The notes under the pieces: model-generated
The model's input: only the letters and a program-made list of their open reading frames with translations
What the model was told of the DNA's origin: nothing
Database searches by the model: none
NCBI GenBank assembly: GCA_964057225.1
Contig: OZ059898.1
Span: 5,518,001 to 5,582,000 of the forward strand
Reading direction: 5' to 3'
Length of the DNA stretch: 64,000 nucleotides
Source: Auanema rhodensis
Lineage: Eukaryota > Nematoda > Chromadorea > Rhabditida > Rhabditidae
Made by a program: the position numbers and the translations under genes
Shown: piece after piece, positions 1 through 12,681 of the stretch
Layout of the letters: each line of letters opens with the position of its first letter
Position numbering within the stretch: the first letter of the stretch is position 1

Positions 1-2378
1 TATCTTGCGAACACCTCACAGTTACACAAGGTTATTTTGGATAAAACAGATCAAGTAAAAGAATATGAAAAGAAAGTAGGAAATGAACACAAATATATGG
101 AGAATAAGAGAATCAGATTATGATACAGAAAGAGAACCTAAGAGAAACGAAAGAGATCTCAGACGAATGAGAGTCATTTCATACTTATCTGATCTAGTAA
201 AGGTCTAGTGACCGCCATCATATGTTGTTGTTTTTAAATAATTTTTAAGGTTATATTCCTTATAAAATTGTCAATAAATCTATTGAATATGATGAAAACA
301 ACAATAGAATTGTTTCAAGTTTATTAGATAAGCCTATTTGGCTCTCAATTAGTAAGTCTATTAAGAGAACAATTATTCATCTTAAATCATGTTCACGAAC
401 TTATACTAAATGTCATATAAGTATTGAGAGAGCACAAAGAAAGAAAACCATTTTTCGTGGAATAACTACAAGAAATATTTATTGACGTAACTTCTCGGGC
501 CATTTTTCCACTGCTACCTCAACTGAGCTTCATTGAGCAAATACATACATCTACAACAAACGTGAAAATCGAATAAAGTTCTTTGGAGTTCCCTAGCGAT
601 CACTGCGAGTCAATTGTTATCGTCTCACATCATTACATTTTAAGAAAATATTTATATGTAAAGCTTAAAAGTCGTAACAAAGAAGATTATGAGAGCATAT
701 AAGAATGTTGAAAAACGTAGAATACTAGATGGATTGAGAAAACATTATTATTTTGGGACAAATTGGAAAGAAATATAAGAAAACAAGAAAAAAGAAATTT
801 TTAGATATATTGAGTGAGTAAATCAACCTTTAACCTTTTTGTATTACCCAAAAATATTCTATTACATACGAAAAAACGATATTTTTCTGAACAAACATTA
901 TTTAAACTTTGTCGACTATCGTTCACTTCAAAAAAACTACAGTGCGAAGAGAAATAGTACAGAAAAGAACGTACGTTGGTAATATTCTCTAGCATTTGCT
1001 TCACTTTAATTTGTTGAAACATATTTCAAACACGTAGCGAAAATTAAAAGTTATTAAATTGAAGAAATTTAATTATGAGGCTATTCATAGCTCTCTCTTG
1101 TCAGCTCTCCAGGGAAGCTATTAACTAGACAAATTTAGAATCAGGTCCACTCACCGATCGGTTTCCGGAATTGAACATCTACATAATAAAACACTTTTTA
1201 GAAAATCATAAAATATACAAAAATGTGCTCTTTGTGTAGCAACATATAAACAACTTTTCTCAAGTGATTCATATGTAGCAAATGCGGAATAAAACTCGCG
1301 TATACAACCAGATGGTTTTATATAATGCAGCACTTGTGACGTCGCTGACATGGTCATCTGGGTCCAGAAGGCCACCCCTTGAATAAAGTTATTTTGTAAC
1401 ACATTAGTTTTGCTCAAAATAAGAGTTTCTTCAGCAGATATGGAAACATACATAAAAATGACTCCTCAAAATAGGGTCTTCTTAGGAAATATTAAAACTG
1501 ACCTTGTAGATAGCACAGTTCATCTGATGATACAACCAGATGAACTGATATAACACAGCACTTTTGAGCCTATAAGCTCTAACCATCTGCATATGATAAA
1601 TTTGTTGACTCTGTTCGAGCATGATGCACATGTCAACTGACGACGCAGATTTCATTAGTCGACTGCATACGTGATCTTTATATATTATATGTGCATATAT
1701 CATTATTGTTTAGATATTATATACTGCTTGAAATACTTTTAATATTTCAATTTTTTGGACTTCTCAGAGAAACATCATGCCCAACCAACTTGGTGAATGA
1801 GCATATTATCTTCCATCGCTTCTTTGGAGTCCAGTTTTCTGACGTACATTCAAGCTTCTGGAGCACCTTGCCGACAATGAATCTCGTAAGGATCACACTT
1901 GACAAGCCAGACCCGAAGGGCGCCAATCCCACTCAAAGAATCATAAAAGAAGCAGAGCCGAGAGAAAATTTACGATTGAGAAATGAGATGCTCGGTAAGT
2001 GAAAAAAACTAGAAAAGACGCAATCATATCATTATGTGGACAAGAAGAAAAAAACATAAATACAATACTTCATCACGCTATGTTATTCGAAATATTATTT
2101 ATTAGAAAAATAGTCCCGCATATATTTAAGATAATATGTTTAAATCTATTGCCCATGTGTTAAAGTACATATATATATCACAATTATGTTAAAACTTATT
2201 TTGATATGCTCGAATCACTTATCCCGATCACTGTTAACCTTCTGTATTGGAATGATGATGCTGCTTCATGTGCTGACTGAACCGAAGCACACAATCTTGC
2301 TGGAAGTCTCGCTCGCAAGATTCTGCATAAGCAAAACGGTACAAAACCTGTAATTAAGATATCTGCTCTCTGAATATT
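1..2378. other. No supported gene; AT-rich intergenic DNA
   Basis: No reading frame here resembles a known family and no chain of exons can be built. Two things stand out. One is an exon-like open stretch on the plus strand near 1758-1992, flanked by an acceptor-like ttctcag and a donor-like GGTAAGTG. The other is a pair of roughly 40-bp related segments near 1303-1343 and 1530-1571 that share atacaaccagatg and cagcactt. The right end abuts the 3' end of the CASP isoform of the neighbouring minus-strand gene. Confidence 0.5.
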
Positions 2379-5300
2379 TTAAGACAATAGTACCAGAAAA
2401 ACCAGAACGTGCATGAACAATAGGTAGAAGAAGAAAGTTAAACGAGCAGATGCCGATGACATAATAGCTCGTCCCTTAATCAAGTTTGATGAATGAAATG
2501 AAAACCATAATCACTGACAATGCTCAAAGATGCTCGGTCATGAATTTTCAACTTCGTATAACTCCTTTGATTTTCTTGTTGACTGAATTTACGGAATAAA
2601 TCCAATTTTTTTTCATATGGTTCATTATAGTTAGTAGATGTTTCTAACGGTATGGACACCTCGTTATTACCGTTGTTGTTTCCTTCAAATTTGAAAAAAA
2701 ATTGAATATGGACACCAAGTTACCGTAGCATTGAAGAAATTTGATTTTTCCATACATTTTAACATTATCCTCTTTTATTTTATCAATTTCTGCATTTAGA
2801 ACACCTTGCCTGGCTTTCTCTACGGAGAGTTCCTAAATAAATATTTTTGTGTTCAAAAGGGGTATGTGAAACGACTTCTTCTAGCTGCTCGACCTTCAAT
2901 CTCAAACGGTCCCTCTGAGCTGTCAAAATAGCTATCACACTTCCTTCTTCTGTTTGCCTCGGATTTTGTTCTGCACCTAATGATTCAAGAACTTCTAACG
3001 TACTCATTTCCATATGCTCCTTATTTTGAGCCTAAAGTCCAAATTCTCTTTATATGTTATTACAATGTATTTATTATTTAAAATATTGTAATAGGCGTGA
3101 ACCCACCAATGATCCTTGAGAGACCATGCTTAGATCTTTTTCCAGTTGCTTGATCAACTCATCCTGCCTTGAACACTTTTCTTCATATTCTGATAAAAGT
3201 GATTCCTGATTTGAAACGGTTTCTACAAGAATAAATATAGTTTTAAAAACCCCGGCTCCCATTTTTTGTTTAGTACGCGCGCATGTGTTGGTCCTACTAT
3301 ACAGTTAGTATTTCAAAAATACAGTTCATTGTTAGAAAAAAAGCAAAAAAAAAAATTAAAAAACGAGATTGTGCATCAACCGGCTAATGAGATCAACAAG
3401 GAATGGTTATAAACAAGAGATCAAGAAATAAACTAGATTGAACACAATTGGCAACAAATAAGTGATCAGGAGGAAGTAAAAATATGATTATTATAATTAT
3501 TATATGAAAAAAATTATCTAAATTGAGCTATAAAAGAGGAAGAGCTATATACACCATGGCAAGAACTCAGCCGCAGGCCGACATGACTAGTTTAGAGACA
3601 TATAATAAATACAAACATACACATTTTGCAAATTAAATTATGATACCATAAAATATAAAACTCATATATAAATATTTTAAAAAACTAAGAAGATTTTGAT
3701 GCCGCCAATAGCTTCATCTTAGCCACTGCTTTATCGAGTTGACTAGGTCGTTCTTTTTCAGTGGTATTTTCAAGTTCTTCTCGAATTTCTTCATTCGAGA
3801 ACAGTGGTGGAAATGGCACCATTGTTGGTAAGTTTGTATCTAAACCACCTTGAGAAGCAACTTGATCTAACATATTTGCTAAGTCCTGAAATGGTTAAAT
3901 GTCATAAACATATAAACACATAAGAGAGCGGAAAGTCATAACCGCAAAGAGAATGAGAAAATCCCAAAACTAACTTGTTGCCAATTTTTACTTTTCGGTA
4001 AAGATGCTACCGCTGATGAGTAGACTTTTCCTTCTTTGAGACTGGCTTTTTGTCTCGTGCGATGATTGTGGAACCAATTATTAACTGTTCGTATATTTAA
4101 ATTTAATTTCAAGGACAGCTGTAAAAGGTGGAATTATTTTTGAGAGGACTGGTAAACAAAGTAAGAAAACAAAATGACGAAGGTTTCCGTGAAACGAAAT
4201 ACATACCAATTCAATTGTTTTTTGGCTTGGGTGATGTTCATGCTGGAATACAAAACGTAAAGCTTCTTTTTGCTGATCCGTAATAATTGTTCTCTGAAAT
4301 CCAGATTGCTATAAAAATCAAGTACCATTGATTCATGATAATCTGTTTTTACCTGAACTTTTCGAGGAGTCGGACAATCAAAAGAAGTATCAGGCAACGT
4401 GCGTTTTCCATTTTCATTCACGGTCTCGCTTGAACTAGCAGATTCAATCTAAAATTAACCAATATAAATCTATGTGATGATCAACACAAACTCTTTCTTT
4501 GGCTAACAGCTTGGTTACTGCATCTTTATCTTCAAGAAAAATTTTCATTTTCAAATATGGTTCTTTACTACGAGAGTTCAATGTACTCCAGGGTCGAGGA
4601 CGGAGGAAAATCTCAGAAGTGCCACCGGCTGATATTCCTAACACTGATTCTCCAAACATCTAGAAAACCAGAGTTTTTAAAAAATTAACAAGAAAAAATT
4701 TACTCTTTGTGAAATGCCATGCATATGAAGCCGATCTTTAATCTTTCTTACAAGTGATGCAGTATCGAGATCTTCCATATTTTGGTCAAGCGCACATAGC
4801 TAAAAAGAGAAAAAAAATTATGAATAAATGAGAAATAATTTACCCGCTCTAAATGAGAAAAGGGCATTTGTTCACTTTTAATTTGAGTTTTATCTAAAGG
4901 AGTGGTTGTTATTATAACACGCAGAGGATTAGGCTTAGGAGGTGCTTCTGTAAATATGTTAATAAATAAACAAGAACAAATGTTTTATCTACCTAATTCT
5001 TCGGCTAGTTCTTCAAGAATGATAATTTCATCACTGGAATCATCAGATGGATCCTTTCCCTCCGATTCACTAATGCTGTGTCGAGATTCTTCTGCAGTTT
5101 GCGCTACTTCTTGCATGAACAGTTTCATTCGAATGAAAGGTTCTCGACCCTTTTGGGTGAGCATATTCCACTGTTTTGGACGCGCTAACAAATCCGAAAC
5201 AGATCCTTGGCTTAATCCCAAAACATGCTCGCCAAACTGTCTTTGTGATATTGAATTCATAGATAAAAATTCTTTAATTTGTCTGACAACATCTTCAGTA

Positions 5301-8300
5301 TCAATATGACCAAAGATCTCAAACTCTTCTTGCGTAATAGGTAGCAAACCGACTTTCATACGAGAACTCATTACCTAAAAAGCATATGTAACATATTTTC
5401 GAACATAGATAACAACCTGATGAGCATGATTGATAGACGCCATACGTTCACTATGAGACATTTCGTGGTAAGATGAGTTAAGATCTTCCATCTGACAAAT
5501 TTATTATGTATAAATACTTGAAGTATACACACTTACCTTTCTAACGTGACCTGAGCCAATAGTCCTACTAGCAATAGCTCGTTCCAAGTTTGTTTCTTGT
5601 TCCCGCAACTTGGCTAACTCTGATTGAAAAATACTCATTATTTTCTCTTTAGGAATGTCATCATGACGCCAACGACTGTTTCTTTGTGTGGAGCCCGAGT
5701 TGGCAGCTTGTGGGGTTCCTGCCAAACGATACTGAAAATAAAGAAAAACTGTATATTATGATACGCATAGAAAATATACCTGATCTTCTCTAGCGCTACT
5801 CACACGCTTTATAATTTTTTCTCCAGGGTCTTCAGGTGGTAGTTTACCACTATTGCTTTCCCATAAAGATTCAGAGGAAGGATGATCAACCTTTACTTCT
5901 CCATCTTAAAAAAAGGTGAATTTTCTTCTAATACCAAAAGAAAATACCGCTAGGCCAAACGCGACGAGGACTTAAAGAACATAACAATTCGATTGCTTTA
6001 TCGTCGGAAATCCAACCATAAATTCGTCTGAACGCTTCACGACCCTATAAAAATAAAAATTAGTATTTTTCCAAAACGTTGCTAAATCACCTTGTCTGTT
6101 AATTTGCTCCAGTGACGTGGCTTAGAAAGCAGCTCACTGAGAGAACCCTGAGACTAAAATAAAAAGCATTAACATCATTGATGAAAATCATGAAAAAAAT
6201 CAATAAAGCATAAAACGCAGAGCGACACAAAGAACATAAGCTTAAGCATTCACCTTTACTACCTGATTCATGACATATTTAGCAAAGAGGCGTTGTCCAA
6301 TGTTATAAGCCACCATCAGCCGTTTGCACTGTTTTGCGATTTCAGCAGTATTCAAAGCTCTACTGCCCAATGTCCTTATGTTTGCAGCAACAAGACTCTA
6401 AACATAAATAAAAATGAATGAAAGACATAGAAATTGCTTAATTAAGAATTAAAACTAAAAAAATCATATGCGACAAATAGTATGAAGGTATACCTGAAGT
6501 TCTTGAATAGCTTTTATTTCCTGGGGAGTCTTAGACGGCTCGCCTGAATAATTTGTCAGTTTCGGAGAATAGCGAAACTGTTCGAAAGGAATGTCAGATT
6601 TGTTATCAGGAGATTCTCCATTTTTCTTCGATGAGGAGTAAGCAGACGGAGACAAAGAACATTCTTTTGGAGTGGAGGGTAGTGCATTATTCGTTTGAGC
6701 CTAAATATTAATTATACTTAGTTTTGGTTGCAGAATTTACCATCAAAATTTTCAACAAATTTGGTTTTTCATCATCGTTTGAAAGTGAAGTGCTAAGAGA
6801 GCTTGGAAGCTTTTCTTGAGTTTTCTTTGCACGTAGAATCTAGAATAAGAAATATTAAGAGTCTGTTAATCAGAAATACCTGGCGATCTAAAGCAGATTC
6901 TAACTCAGGATCAATAAACTTTTCTGCTACTTCTCTGCCGATCTTTTTAGAGACAGCCTCAACCACTGCATGGTGGCTGCCAGCCAAAATAGCTTGCATA
7001 ATTTCATCCCCTGTAAACGCGAATTCCAAAAAAAAAATGGTGGCATTGAATCACCAGTCCACGACATCGAACAGAACAAAAAAAATATAAGAAAATCTAC
7101 AACATCAAGCAATCAATACAACACAATTGAAAATATCTGAAACCATGCATATAAAACACTAAGCATAAATAGGACCAACACACTCTCGTTATATATCTTT
7201 TCTTATTAATGATATTGAATATTTGTTACTAATTTTCTGCGCTATGCATGCAAATAACTTGGCGAAAAAAACATACCACGATATTTTTCATTTGAAACTC
7301 TTAACTCCGCATTGGAATTCTGAAGTCTTCTGTTTTTCTCTGCCAGAAGTTTATCAAGGGATTGAACTGTTTCTCCTAATTTCAAAATTGATTCTTCGTT
7401 GGCAGATGCAGCTTCTCCGAATTCAATCTCTCTCAAGAGTCTGTAAAATGCCAATTGCCCTTTAATTACTGGTTCAATTCTAACCTTAATTCCTTCTTAA
7501 TAGCTTCATAGTCTTGTTGATCAGTAAGCTTAGATTCAAGATCATTGATTAAATCCACTTGCTTCTTAATCTCTTTCTCCATATTTTCAAATTTGAGTTT
7601 GTAAGATTTAGTATCTACTTGGATAGAATCTGACAAGCGTTGGTTTTCAGCACGAAGAAGAGAGATCTGGTGATTAAATAATTGTTTTGTTTATACATGC
7701 AAAAAGTTACTTGATCATCTTTTTCTTTCATTAAACTTCCAATAACAGCAATATCCTCTAATCCTCCACGTTTTGATGCTGTTTGAGCTTCTGCCAAATC
7801 ACTAGTCAAGCGTTCCACTTCGCGTTCAAGAATAGACTATAAGGTTTCTTCAATTTACAGCAGATTGTTCATAAAAAACACATACCACCCTTCGATTAGC
7901 TGACTCCAGGTCACGGCTCAGAATTTCTATTTGCTCGGCTTCTAGAGATTCTTTTTGATCTGCTCTTATACGAGCATTATCAAGTTTGCGTTGTGCCTCC
8001 CTCATTTTTATTTCTAATTCACTAATCTAAAAAAGAATACTATGTATTGCTCATGTCCACATAAGCATACCTTTTTTTCCAATAAAATATTCTCGTTTTT
8101 CAGCTTCTCTGCTCGCATATTCATTTCAAACTCACGGGCAGCAAATTCTTCTTTGAGTTTGCGTTCAGTGTCAGTAATAGATTGCTCGACCTCGTTTGTT
8201 TTCTCCCCCTCAAGCTGCTTTATGCGTTCTCGCAACTTACGAATGGTGACATCTATAAACAAAACAGACAATTTCAATGAAAAAAGAAGTTACAAACAAT

Positions 8301-11300
8301 TTCAAATTAGTAAGTGAAGATTATATGCAAAGAGTGGATTACCTTGATTTTTTAAGTCAGCGAATTCCGCGTGAAGATCAGAGATAGAGTTTCTGAGTTG
8401 CTCGGCTTCTTCAATAGCGTTATTAGTTCTTTCAGCCTGAACTTTCCAGAGAGGAGCTTTCAATAGAATGGGAAGGGGATCTGCAAATTTCAATATAGTA
8501 ATGCTAATTTTGTAAAAGAAAAAGGGAGGAAAGTGAGAAAATTTGGACTTCAAATAGCATTGACCGTTTACGATATAGATCGGTACAAGTATCACACAAA
8601 ATTCAATTTTCAATTAGTTATAACAAGATATCATCAAAAGCATCAGCTTAAAGGTTATGCTATTGATACAAACTTAGCGATAAAGCACATTTGCTTAGAA
8701 TAAATAAAGAATGGACGAAAGTTCATGAATGTTGAGCAAGTGGTACACATCCATCTATTTCAGTATCGAAAATCGAATCTCCTTCTTTGGGAGGGAAAGG
8801 AGGCGCGCGATTCATCATCGATCGCCTATGGCTATTGCCATTCTCAGGGAGAGGGAGAAATCAGCAATCCACGCTGAATGAACAACAGGGCTCGAAGCTC
8901 AGACATACACATACACAGGCCTTGGTTCTATTTCCGAGCTGGTCGTTGTTGAAAGCACAGAGGGCAAAACAAAATACGACTACTATGCCTGGGACGGTTA
9001 AGGTACGACTTTATAAAATACGGTTATAGAAATCATAGTTCAGCTCAATTCTCAGTGAATGTTTGCAAAATTTCTGTTTCCAAACTAAGACACAAATTGT
9101 AAACAAACAATTAAACATTATCATCGATAAAGAATATAAAAACGCTAAATTGTAATAAAGTAAAGGTGATAATTAAATATAATTATGTAATATATTTTGC
9201 TCATAGTTTATATAGTGGATAATTAAATATAAAAAATCGTGACAAAATTATATTCATAAAAAAATTTATATATATAAAGGCCACCAATATATTCACGATT
9301 CCTTTTTCATAGACATCATTCGTAAAAAAAAATTATTTTTTTCATAAGCCAATGAAGGACTAGTGACCAAACGCCCAATCATCAGTATTGGGCCGGCTGT
9401 GGGGTATCGATCAGTAGTAACCAAGACTGGCTCGAGCCATTTATGATCGATCTGGGCGGAGCAGTCAGCCACCGTAGCCAATTGATCCTAGCGATTTGAG
9501 CTTCCAGGACCCAGAGAAGAGAAATCGAAGAAATAAACAATTTTTCAATTTCTTTGAGCACAAAACAACTTTCATAAATCGATCAGCTTCTTCTAAGTCG
9601 TTTGATGATTGTCATGGTCTTCGCACAAGATGTCTATTACGCTAAGCAAAAATTTCTTTCGACGAAAGACCACAATACTCTATATGAATAAAAAGATGCG
9701 AAAAAATATTTTCCTTCTTAGTTCTCGAACAAAGAAGAGAAAGAGAAAATGCCAATTATGAAATGATAATTGAATTTGATCGCGATCAGAAAATCATCTC
9801 CGATAACTATATTTTTGTAAAAAATAAAGATAGATATAGTATATGTATCAATGAATATATAAATACATCTATTCATTGGTGCCTACATTGTAAATACGAT
9901 GGTTTGCCTCCTAAAGAAACCAATGAATGATCAAAATTTTTTTTCTTATACTATCCAAGAAAGACCTATTGTAGCAATAATCTCATTTTTTCATTATAAC
10001 TCAACTAATCTCATGAATAAGACTATGATGGTAGAAGATTGGTTGGTTCTTTCAAGATGAAGATTCATTTCGATTTTGAATCTTCTTCATAATGCAATTT
10101 CCTTTTATTATTTCTCTGACACCACAATCGTCAAGCGACAGAAAATCAATCAGCTGGGCCTTCGTTGAAAATGTACCCGAGTGCTGGCCATAGATGGCAG
10201 CTTGTGTGGATCAATACACTCAGCAAGACAGCCGATATTCCCGCTTTGAGCTACTCCGATAGATGGCATCGATTGGGGGGGGGGGGCACCAACTAATTAC
10301 CACGAAGCAGCGAGGAGCACAGCAAACCAGATTGATAGCCATCTCAATTCTAACTTCAAAACACGAATTTGGAAATACGATAAATAAAATAATGAATCAG
10401 ATGATCTAAAGGATTAATGCAGTACATAAAGTCAGAAAAGGATTAAAAAAGGAAAAATGGAATTTAACATGTATTCAAGCAAGCATATTATGATCCATTA
10501 CATGCAACGCTGGATGAAGAACATACCTGGAAGATTCACAAAACGTGCACAGATATCAATCAATGAGGCTTCAGTTGCTTTGTTACAGCTTGTTAGTCGA
10601 TCAACTTCTTTTTGAAAAGCTTTAATTAAGGGCACAGCAACTTTGCGCGTCTCCTATAAATGGCAGAAAGAATCTACAGTTTCGTTTCAAAAAAATGCCT
10701 GGTTAGTAGTAAGAAATTATGAAAAGGATGGAGAGCAGGAAGATAAAGAAAAGCATAAGGAGACGACAGATTATTCTATATTCTAAATCAGGAGTCTTCA
10801 GCATAACTATATAATGTGAATGAAACGAACACAAGACAAAAAACAGCTCATATTGAATATATAGCACACTAAATGCATGCTGATATAAGTGATTGGATCA
10901 TCTGCTATTTGTTCCAATTTCTGGCTCAACCAATTATTTAATCAATCAATACAAGATACCATCTGTCCCCAATTAATTACCACCCTTTGATCCTCCTTAT
11001 ATGGTTCTGCGTTACATTTTTAAAACAAAAAAAATTAATTTAGGTGAACATTAAAAATCAGGTTAAACATATTTCGGACCACTACAGTGCATGCATAAAT
11101 ACCCTTTCTTCAACTTCAAATAAAGCATTCAATACCATAACAATTCTTAATTTAATGCGCTGAGCAAAAATTTTGTGTAGTTTGCAATTAATTGCACGTG
11201 TAAGTAAAAAGTTTAATTCTTAACCTTTAAAAATATATAAGGTTGACTAGAAATAACAAGAAAAAATGAAATAAACCCGTAATTAGATATATAGATATAA

Positions 11301-11634
11301 AATTATACAAAACAATATGTAAAATAACAATTAGATAATAGCAAACATTACTAAGATAGAGAATAATGAACTTGAAAAACAGAAAAAGAAAACCAAGCAC
11401 CAACCAAAAGGAGCATCAAATACTAACCTTGGTAGTTACTTGACGATAGGCATTACTCGCTTCTAGCAATATAAGTTTGCATTCATCGTCATCATCTTGC
11501 CTTGCTTCAATAGATTTTATTTCTTCTTCAACACGATTCTTAAAAAAAAAAACATAAGAATTGCTCTTGATGATTGTGGTTACCTGAAAATTGTCCCATT
11601 CTAAGGATTCCCAGGCTTTAGCAATTACATCCAT
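2379..11634 (-). CDS. CASP isoform of the CUX/CASP locus (Golgi coiled-coil membrane protein)
   Basis: CASP is a Golgi-anchored coiled-coil protein made by alternative splicing of CUX genes. Shared N-terminal exons start with [17 protein letters not shown] (ATG at 11634). They continue through an exon near 10530-10660 whose [15 protein letters not shown] and LPDPLP match the CUX1/CASP N-terminus, then coiled-coil exons from about 8480 to 7276. The last shared exon ends KYR plus one base (phase 1). The CASP-specific exon at 3222-3107 accepts in the same phase. It is followed by an exon starting at 3031 with the CASP hallmark [12 protein letters not shown], then one from 2832 with [15 protein letters not shown], then [18 protein letters not shown], and a last exon with a single membrane segment ([19 protein letters not shown]) before the stop at 2379. 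CASP exons lie 3' of the CUX exons, as in vertebrate CUX1. Exact borders of the last three introns are my reading. Confidence 0.85.
3685..11634 (-). CDS. CUX-type homeodomain protein with three CUT domains (CUX isoform; ceh-44/CUX1-like)
   Basis: A nuclear transcription factor sharing its coiled-coil N-terminus with the CASP isoform. After KYR (intron at 7276-7013) the CUX path joins an exon with [17 protein letters not shown] domain 1 lies near 6400-5950 ([29 protein letters not shown]). CUT2 is near 5371-5100 ([38 protein letters not shown]). CUT3 is near 4800-4460 ([27 protein letters not shown]). A homeodomain near 4310-4030 contains [18 protein letters not shown] and the recognition helix [13 protein letters not shown]. 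The stop at 3685 follows [11 protein letters not shown]3 has SAGGTSEI where CUT1 and CUT2 have SQGSxS, so it is the most diverged. This is the architecture of the CUX family; Onecut proteins have only one CUT domain. Confidence 0.93.
8817..10273. promoter_or_regulatory. Cluster of six ATCGAT sites in the large CUX/CASP intron
   Basis: ATCGAT occurs at 8817, 9123, 9406, 9446, 9578 and 10268. The sites sit in an intron of about 2 kb between the first shared exons and the coiled-coil exons. This is the core classically bound by CUT/CUX proteins and is close to Onecut sites. GC-richer islands surround them (about 8760-9010, 9360-9510, 10150-10290), unlike the AT-rich background. An intronic enhancer or internal promoter, perhaps autoregulated, is inference. 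Confidence 0.4.
10275..10286 (+). repeat. Run of 12 G
   Basis: A perfect G12 mononucleotide tract lies just beside the last ATCGAT site in the CUX/CASP intron. Such tracts are uncommon in DNA this AT-rich and can form quadruplex-like structures. Confidence 0.95.
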
Positions 11635-11853
11635 TGGTTATCCATAAAACTAAAACTAGATGAAAAAAATACAAAACAATATTAAAAAAAAATATTTGAA
11701 CACGAAAGCTGTGTACTGGTAAGGCTGAAGAGAGAGTGACAAAATTTTTTATAACTATTCATTTGAACAAATAGAAAAGACTACACTATCAGCACCGATG
11801 TGCTTATTTACAATCTAAAAATTCGCCCATATTTTGACAAAAATCTAGATAAT

Positions 11854-12681
11854 TTAGCTCTCGGTGAAGTTATATCTCCAATCATTATACTTTCTATAAT
11901 CCTTTCTGACGTGGAAGTCTTCAGGTAACTCTTTAAGAACCTTAGCGGCTTCCGACTTGTAGTCGCGGATACGGGGTTCTTAAGAAAGTTCGATGAAAAA
12001 AAAAGAAATTAAAAAAATAGCTTACGGGGAGCAGGTTCGGAACTTTCATGAACATGAAGTTTGCTGAAATACCCCATTTTTGGACGCTCAATGTTCAAAT
12101 TTCCTTCAATGCATTTATCCAAAACTTGTTGCTCCTCCCGGCATCTTTAAAAAATAAAGCTTTTATCACACTAAGCAAATATGAACGTACTTGCTTACGT
12201 AGAGCTTAGAGCTTCCTTGATCGATGCAATTAGCAAGCTTACCTGTTTCCTGAACAAAAGTGTAAAAAGTATCAAGATAAAAAGAAAATACATCAGCACA
12301 GCTTCGCTTCAGGGACTGCAAGAATTTAATACCACAAGCAGTAACAGCAGCTCCTTCTTTTAATGTGGAACGAGGATCCTCAAGTTCTTTACGACGAAGC
12401 ATAAATTCCTAAAGATAGAAATTTATAAATGTTTACAAAAAACAATTTACATTTATTTGCGTCTCACAACTCTTAGCCATGTAAGGTGCAACAGCTTTCA
12501 ACCATGGTGTAGAGAGAGTAATTTCCTGAAGTGAAAAGATAAATATATATGACTAAATGTGTAAGTTTAAAACTATATTTTGGACATTGTTTTAACTAGG
12601 TTATATTTTATGTTTAATCATTACCTGAGGAACGGATAGCTCCTCTTCAGATGGGAGTTTAATATCCTTTGTCAGCGCCAT
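11854..12681 (-). CDS. NDUFA8, accessory subunit of mitochondrial complex I (twin CHCH protein)
   Basis: NDUFA8 is an intermembrane-space accessory subunit of NADH dehydrogenase. The start is MALTKDIKLPSEEELSVPQ, followed by STPWLKAVAPYMAKSC, EFMLRRKELEDPR, LKEGAAVTACGIKFLQSLKR, then a CX9C pair (C-ADETGKLAN-C ... C-REEQQVLDK-C). The C-terminus has KMGYFSKL and EDFHVRKDYRKYND. A 45-nt in-frame intron (GTATTTTC...GTTCAG, near 12250-12295) must be removed to restore the CX9C spacing. The second CHCH pair is intact, but in the first the second and third cysteines are Arg and Thr/Ser. It diverges from WDR7 across 369 bp. The ATG is preceded by gccaga, so an AG lies one base upstream. Confidence 0.9.

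Noticed and set aside
1747-1932. 61-residue minus-strand frame considered as a transposase fragment
   Set aside because: No transposase motif could be recognised; kept only as a plus-strand exon-like curiosity.
6927-7112. Hydrophobic minus-strand frame in the CUX intron, first thought to be the CASP membrane anchor
   Set aside because: The real CASP anchor was found at about 2470-2379 with matching family motifs; this one has no CASP signature.
8787-9029. 80-residue plus-strand frame in the CUX/CASP intron
   Set aside because: Composition follows a GC-richer island; no homology or splice pattern. Better explained as regulatory DNA.
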